A DNA stretch of 64,000 bases from an uncultured Eggerthellaceae bacterium (GTDB lineage: Bacteria > Actinomycetota > Coriobacteriia > Coriobacteriales > Eggerthellaceae): positions 206,725-270,724 of the forward strand of contig CAKTTY010000002.1 in assembly GCA_934617065.1 (NCBI GenBank), written 5' to 3'. Shown piece by piece: positions 61,814 through 64,000 of this stretch (the first letter of the stretch is position 1; every line of letters begins with the position of its first letter). A program made the translations under genes and the position numbers. Under the pieces are notes generated by a model. That model saw only the letters and a list, made by a program, of their open reading frames with translations. It had not been told where the DNA came from and did not search any database.

Positions 61814-62716
61814 CTACTCCTCGACAGGGGTTAGTTTTCCTGTAGTTGAATCGATGATAAACCCGCGTACTGTGATTGTTTCAGGGACAAGGGGATGGTG
61901 AGCAATAGTTCGGACAGTGGCGCGAACGCTTTCTTCTCCATCGTCGAATCCTTGAAGCCATGTTTCGAAATCGATTCCGCAGTAATGCATCATGTCAATG
62001 TGATCTTGAGAGATTCCCGCATTCAACATATGGCTGATCATATCATCAGAATTCATGTGCTGAGCACCACAGTTGCTGTGGCCAACTACCATGATCGTTT
62101 TCACGTCGAGCTCAAAAACAGCTACCAGCAAGCTTCTGATAACGCTGCCAAAAGGATGGGATATCACTCCGCCAGCGTTTTTGATTATCTTGGCATCGCC
62201 ATTCTTGAGTCCCAATGCCGCCGGTAGAAGCTCGGTAAGGCGCGTATCCATGCAGCTTACTATTGCCAGTTTTTTATCAGGGTATTTATCGGTTGAGTAT
62301 TTGAGATAGCCCTTTTCTTCGACGAATGTCTTATTGTGGGCAAGAATTTCATCTATGGTGCTCATGGCTTTCCTTGAGGTTTTTCTTTTGCGGTATACGT
62401 GTTGAATGGCCATAAGCGGGTGGCGGAATATCATCCGAGGTCCACTATAGGCCATGATTTCCTTGATCCTTTGCCTCATGGCAGGTCGATAGCATTGGGT
62501 AGGGCATGTGTCGCAGGTTCCACGGTGTTTGTGAGGGCAACGTCGTGTTCGCTCGAGGGAATAGTCGATAACCTTTGCGCATTCGGCGCAGAGTTTTTCT
62601 CCTTGAGCGCAAATGTGGTGATGGCCACGGCAAAATACAGCTGCCATGGCCATCACAGTTTTCTCGTCTTGTTCCAGTCTCTTCTTTTCGGAGGGACTAA
62701 GAATGGGGTCGGACAT
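61814..62716 (-). CDS. YgbA (NO-responsive) domain fused to beta-carbonic anhydrase
   Basis: A 300-residue fusion. Residues 1-112 match the Cys-rich YgbA/nitrous-oxide-stimulated family: CAECAKVIDYSLERTRRCPHK, TCDTCPTQCYRPAMR and the HP-containing end YSGPRMIFRHPLMAIQHV. Residues 118-300 are a beta-carbonic anhydrase: zinc ligands Cys155 and Asp157 with Arg159 (SCMDTRL), then His213 and Cys216 (GHSNCGAQH). An internal ATG at 62365 (Met118), preceded by AAGGAAAG, could start a free carbonic anhydrase. The operon runs flavoprotein, this gene, DUF2520. Function of the fusion is inferred. Confidence 0.88.
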   Translation of the reverse strand: MSDPILSPSEKKRLEQDEKTVMAMAAVFCRGHHHICAQGEKLCAECAKVIDYSLERTRRCPHKHRGTCDTCPTQCYRPAMRQRIKEIMAYSGPRMIFRHPLMAIQHVYRKRKTSRKAMSTIDEILAHNKTFVEEKGYLKYSTDKYPDKKLAIVSCMDTRLTELLPAALGLKNGDAKIIKNAGGVISHPFGSVIRSLLVAVFELDVKTIMVVGHSNCGAQHMNSDDMISHMLNAGISQDHIDMMHYCGIDFETWLQGFDDGEESVRATVRTIAHHPLVPETITVRGFIIDSTTGKLTPVEE

Positions 62717-62726
62717 ACAACCTCAG

Positions 62727-63665
62727 CTATCCATAGATGCGTTTAAGCTCAGCGTAGGCGGCATCTGCTTCTTCCATTACGTCTGAAATAATCTTCGCAA
62801 CGGGCTTAACTTCGGTAATTACCGGGGAGATCATGCCAGCAGAAAAGGCGCCGTTTTGGTAGTCGCCGTTATGGGCGCGTGCGATAGATCCCGTGCAGTA
62901 GTCATTCAGCTCTTCTTCCGATGCGCCAGCATAATACTTTTCCCAGAAGCCATCGGTAAAGGGGTTCTTGATGCAGCGAACCTGCTTTTTGCCGGGGATG
63001 CCGGAAAGTACAGTGGCGTTGTCTTTGGAGTCAACAATGAGTTGCTTATATATGTCGGACACCGTGCACTCATCGGAAGCTAGGAAGATGGTGCCCATTT
63101 GAATGCCAACGCACCCTAAAGCCAAGGCGGCAAGGAGGCCCCTGCCGTTAGCAAAGCCGCCCGCTGCAATAACGGGGATATCTACGGCCTCAACTACTTG
63201 GGCAACCAAAGGAAGGGTGGTCATTGATCCGATGTGGCCACCGCCTTCAATCCCCTCGCAAATTACCGCTGCTGCTCCAAGCTTTTCCATTTTCTTGGCC
63301 GCGCGAGCGTGGGGTACAAGAACAATTGCCTTGATGCCCGCTTCTGCAAGCTTGGGAACGATTTCCGCAGGGTTTCCAGCAGAAACTGTGCAAATCTGCA
63401 CGCCTTCTTCTATGCAGACATCGGCGATCTCATCGATACGGTTGTTTTCCATGATCAAATTGACCGCAAAAGGCTTATCGGTCAGAGAGCGTGCGGTTTG
63501 AATCTCTTCGCGCATATATTCAGGAGTGTCGAATCCACACTGAATAACGCCAAGTCCGCCGGCATTGGATACGGCGGCAGCAAATTTTCCGTCGGTGATA
63601 TGGGCCATGGCACCCTGGATAATGGGGTATTCGATGTCGAGCAAGTCGCAAAGTTCGGTCTTCAT
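62727..63665 (-). CDS. FMN-dependent enoyl-ACP reductase II / nitronate monooxygenase family
   Basis: A 312-residue TIM-barrel flavoprotein. It begins KTELCDLLDIEYPIIQGAM and has AVSNAGGLGVIQCG, the CEGIEGGGHIGSMTTLPLV segment and AAGGFANGRGLLAALALG, shared by FabK and nitronate monooxygenases. EGxExGGHIG leans to FabK, but the role cannot be fixed. The frame extends upstream to 63758; ATG 63665 after AGGAGGG gives the family start. It is the first gene of the minus-strand operon with the YgbA/carbonic anhydrase fusion. Confidence 0.88.
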   Translation of the reverse strand: MKTELCDLLDIEYPIIQGAMAHITDGKFAAAVSNAGGLGVIQCGFDTPEYMREEIQTARSLTDKPFAVNLIMENNRIDEIADVCIEEGVQICTVSAGNPAEIVPKLAEAGIKAIVLVPHARAAKKMEKLGAAAVICEGIEGGGHIGSMTTLPLVAQVVEAVDIPVIAAGGFANGRGLLAALALGCVGIQMGTIFLASDECTVSDIYKQLIVDSKDNATVLSGIPGKKQVRCIKNPFTDGFWEKYYAGASEEELNDYCTGSIARAHNGDYQNGAFSAGMISPVITEVKPVAKIISDVMEEADAAYAELKRIYG

Positions 63666-63907
63666 TAATAATTCCCTCCTAATTAAATAATCCCGAAACA
63701 CAAGTTCGTTTGAACCGCATAAGCGAAGCATAGCATTAATAAGGTTGAGCATTTGCACACACGAAGAGAGACAGTTGCCAAGAGATATTGTTAAGGTAAT
63801 TGCAAATGCGATCGCTCCTCATTTCCTCCACAATTTAATATCCTGTACTGACCTGGTGCTATAGCCAAATTCTTCGAAATAATGCATAGGATCTTGAAAT
63901 TTCCCCC
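63666..63907. other. Intergenic region before the terminal RNA promoter
   Basis: About 240 bases with the minus-strand operon promoter by position. No gene or clear consensus element is recognised; AT-rich near 63740-63850. Confidence 0.4.
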
Positions 63908-63935
63908 TTGCAATCCCCCCGAAGCGGGGTATTAT
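63908..63935 (+). promoter_or_regulatory. Promoter of a terminal structured RNA
   Basis: TTGCAA (63908-63913), 16 bases, TATTAT (63930-63935), start near 63942. The spacer contains a CCCC-GAAG-CGGGG-like palindrome. Confidence 0.65.
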
Positions 63936-63941
63936 AGCTAA

Positions 63942-64000
63942 GCCTTCTGACGAGGGGGCGCCCGCAAAGGGCGGCACCGAGTCGGCGAGCGGCCCGCAAG
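63942..64000 (+). ncRNA. 5' end of a GC-rich structured RNA, possibly RNase P RNA
   Basis: From the predicted start the sequence turns abruptly GC-rich without a Shine-Dalgarno or frame. It contains a stem CGCCC/GGGCG with a GCAAA loop and a GAGTCGGCGAGCGGCCCGC stretch that resembles the 5' P2 region of bacterial RNase P RNA. The diagnostic GAGGAAAGTCC core would lie beyond the window edge, so the identity is only a guess. Confidence 0.4.

Noticed and set aside
63973..63985. GGCACCGAGTCGG, identical to the tail of Streptococcus Cas9 tracrRNA
   Set aside because: No cas genes or CRISPR repeats in the window, and the flanking bases do not complete the tracrRNA hairpin. Treated as chance within another structured RNA.
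63965..63985. Resemblance to a T-box antiterminator (GGGCGGCACCGAG versus GGGTGGNACCGCG)
   Set aside because: It lies only ~30 bases from the predicted transcript start, too near for a T-box stem I, and the key TGG is CGG.

Overview
The window reads as a chromosomal segment of a Gram-positive actinobacterium, most likely class Coriobacteriia (Eggerthella/Slackia/Cryptobacterium-like anaerobes). This is inferred from the mix of genes: zinc-binding S14, L33 and L24, a Coriobacteria-style DUF4013 membrane protein, several CaiB-type CoA-transferases next to an oxalate/formate-type MFS transporter, a four-subunit ferredoxin 2-oxoacid oxidoreductase, and moderate GC with strong codon bias in the translation genes. 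No rRNA gene is complete here, so the genus cannot be fixed. There are no CRISPR arrays, phage genes, transposases or integrases.

Layout: 1-3677 is the tail of the str operon (partial fusA) run directly into the start of the S10 operon (rpsJ, rplC, rplD, rplW), closed by a terminator. A block of metabolic and repair genes follows (nudC, sstT, an acyl-CoA dehydrogenase, glmM, a glycosylase-Vsr fusion). At 10813 a new promoter restarts the S10/spc operon (rplB to rpmD). After another terminator and promoter come rplO-secY and then adk. The usual infA-rpsM-rpsK-rpsD-rpoA-rplQ part does not follow. Next are a large membrane protein, porGDAB, an FMN-riboswitch-controlled ribD-ribE-ribBA-ribH operon, an old-yellow-enzyme/HAD fusion, a zinc-ribbon membrane protein, an aminotransferase and an HD hydrolase.

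The most unusual stretch is 35867-41998. Two copies of a 133-bp direct repeat (7 mismatches) flank a four-gene minus-strand operon plus a divergent LysR regulator. The operon holds two class III CoA-transferase/racemase genes, an OFA-type transporter and a previously hidden 56-residue membrane protein. The repeat is the last 24 codons and the downstream spacer of the HD gene, and its coding differences are all synonymous. It looks like a catabolic module added at the 3' end of a gene with restoration of that gene.

The right part carries putP, a tRNA-Tyr/Thr/Met cluster, tuf, rpmG, tRNA-Trp, secE, nusG, rplK and rplA. Then, instead of rplJ-rplL, there are a HEAT-like protein, NAD isocitrate dehydrogenase, aconitase, a large membrane protein and lutABC (lactate oxidation). 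rplJ-rplL follow with a typical L10 leader. The window ends with a DUF4013 protein, a minus-strand operon (FMN flavoprotein, YgbA/carbonic anhydrase fusion, DUF2520 protein), and a promoter driving a GC-rich structured RNA cut by the window edge.

Taken together, the window is dominated by translation and secretion genes whose normally contiguous clusters have been opened in at least three places by energy and cofactor metabolism genes, plus several domain fusions worth testing.
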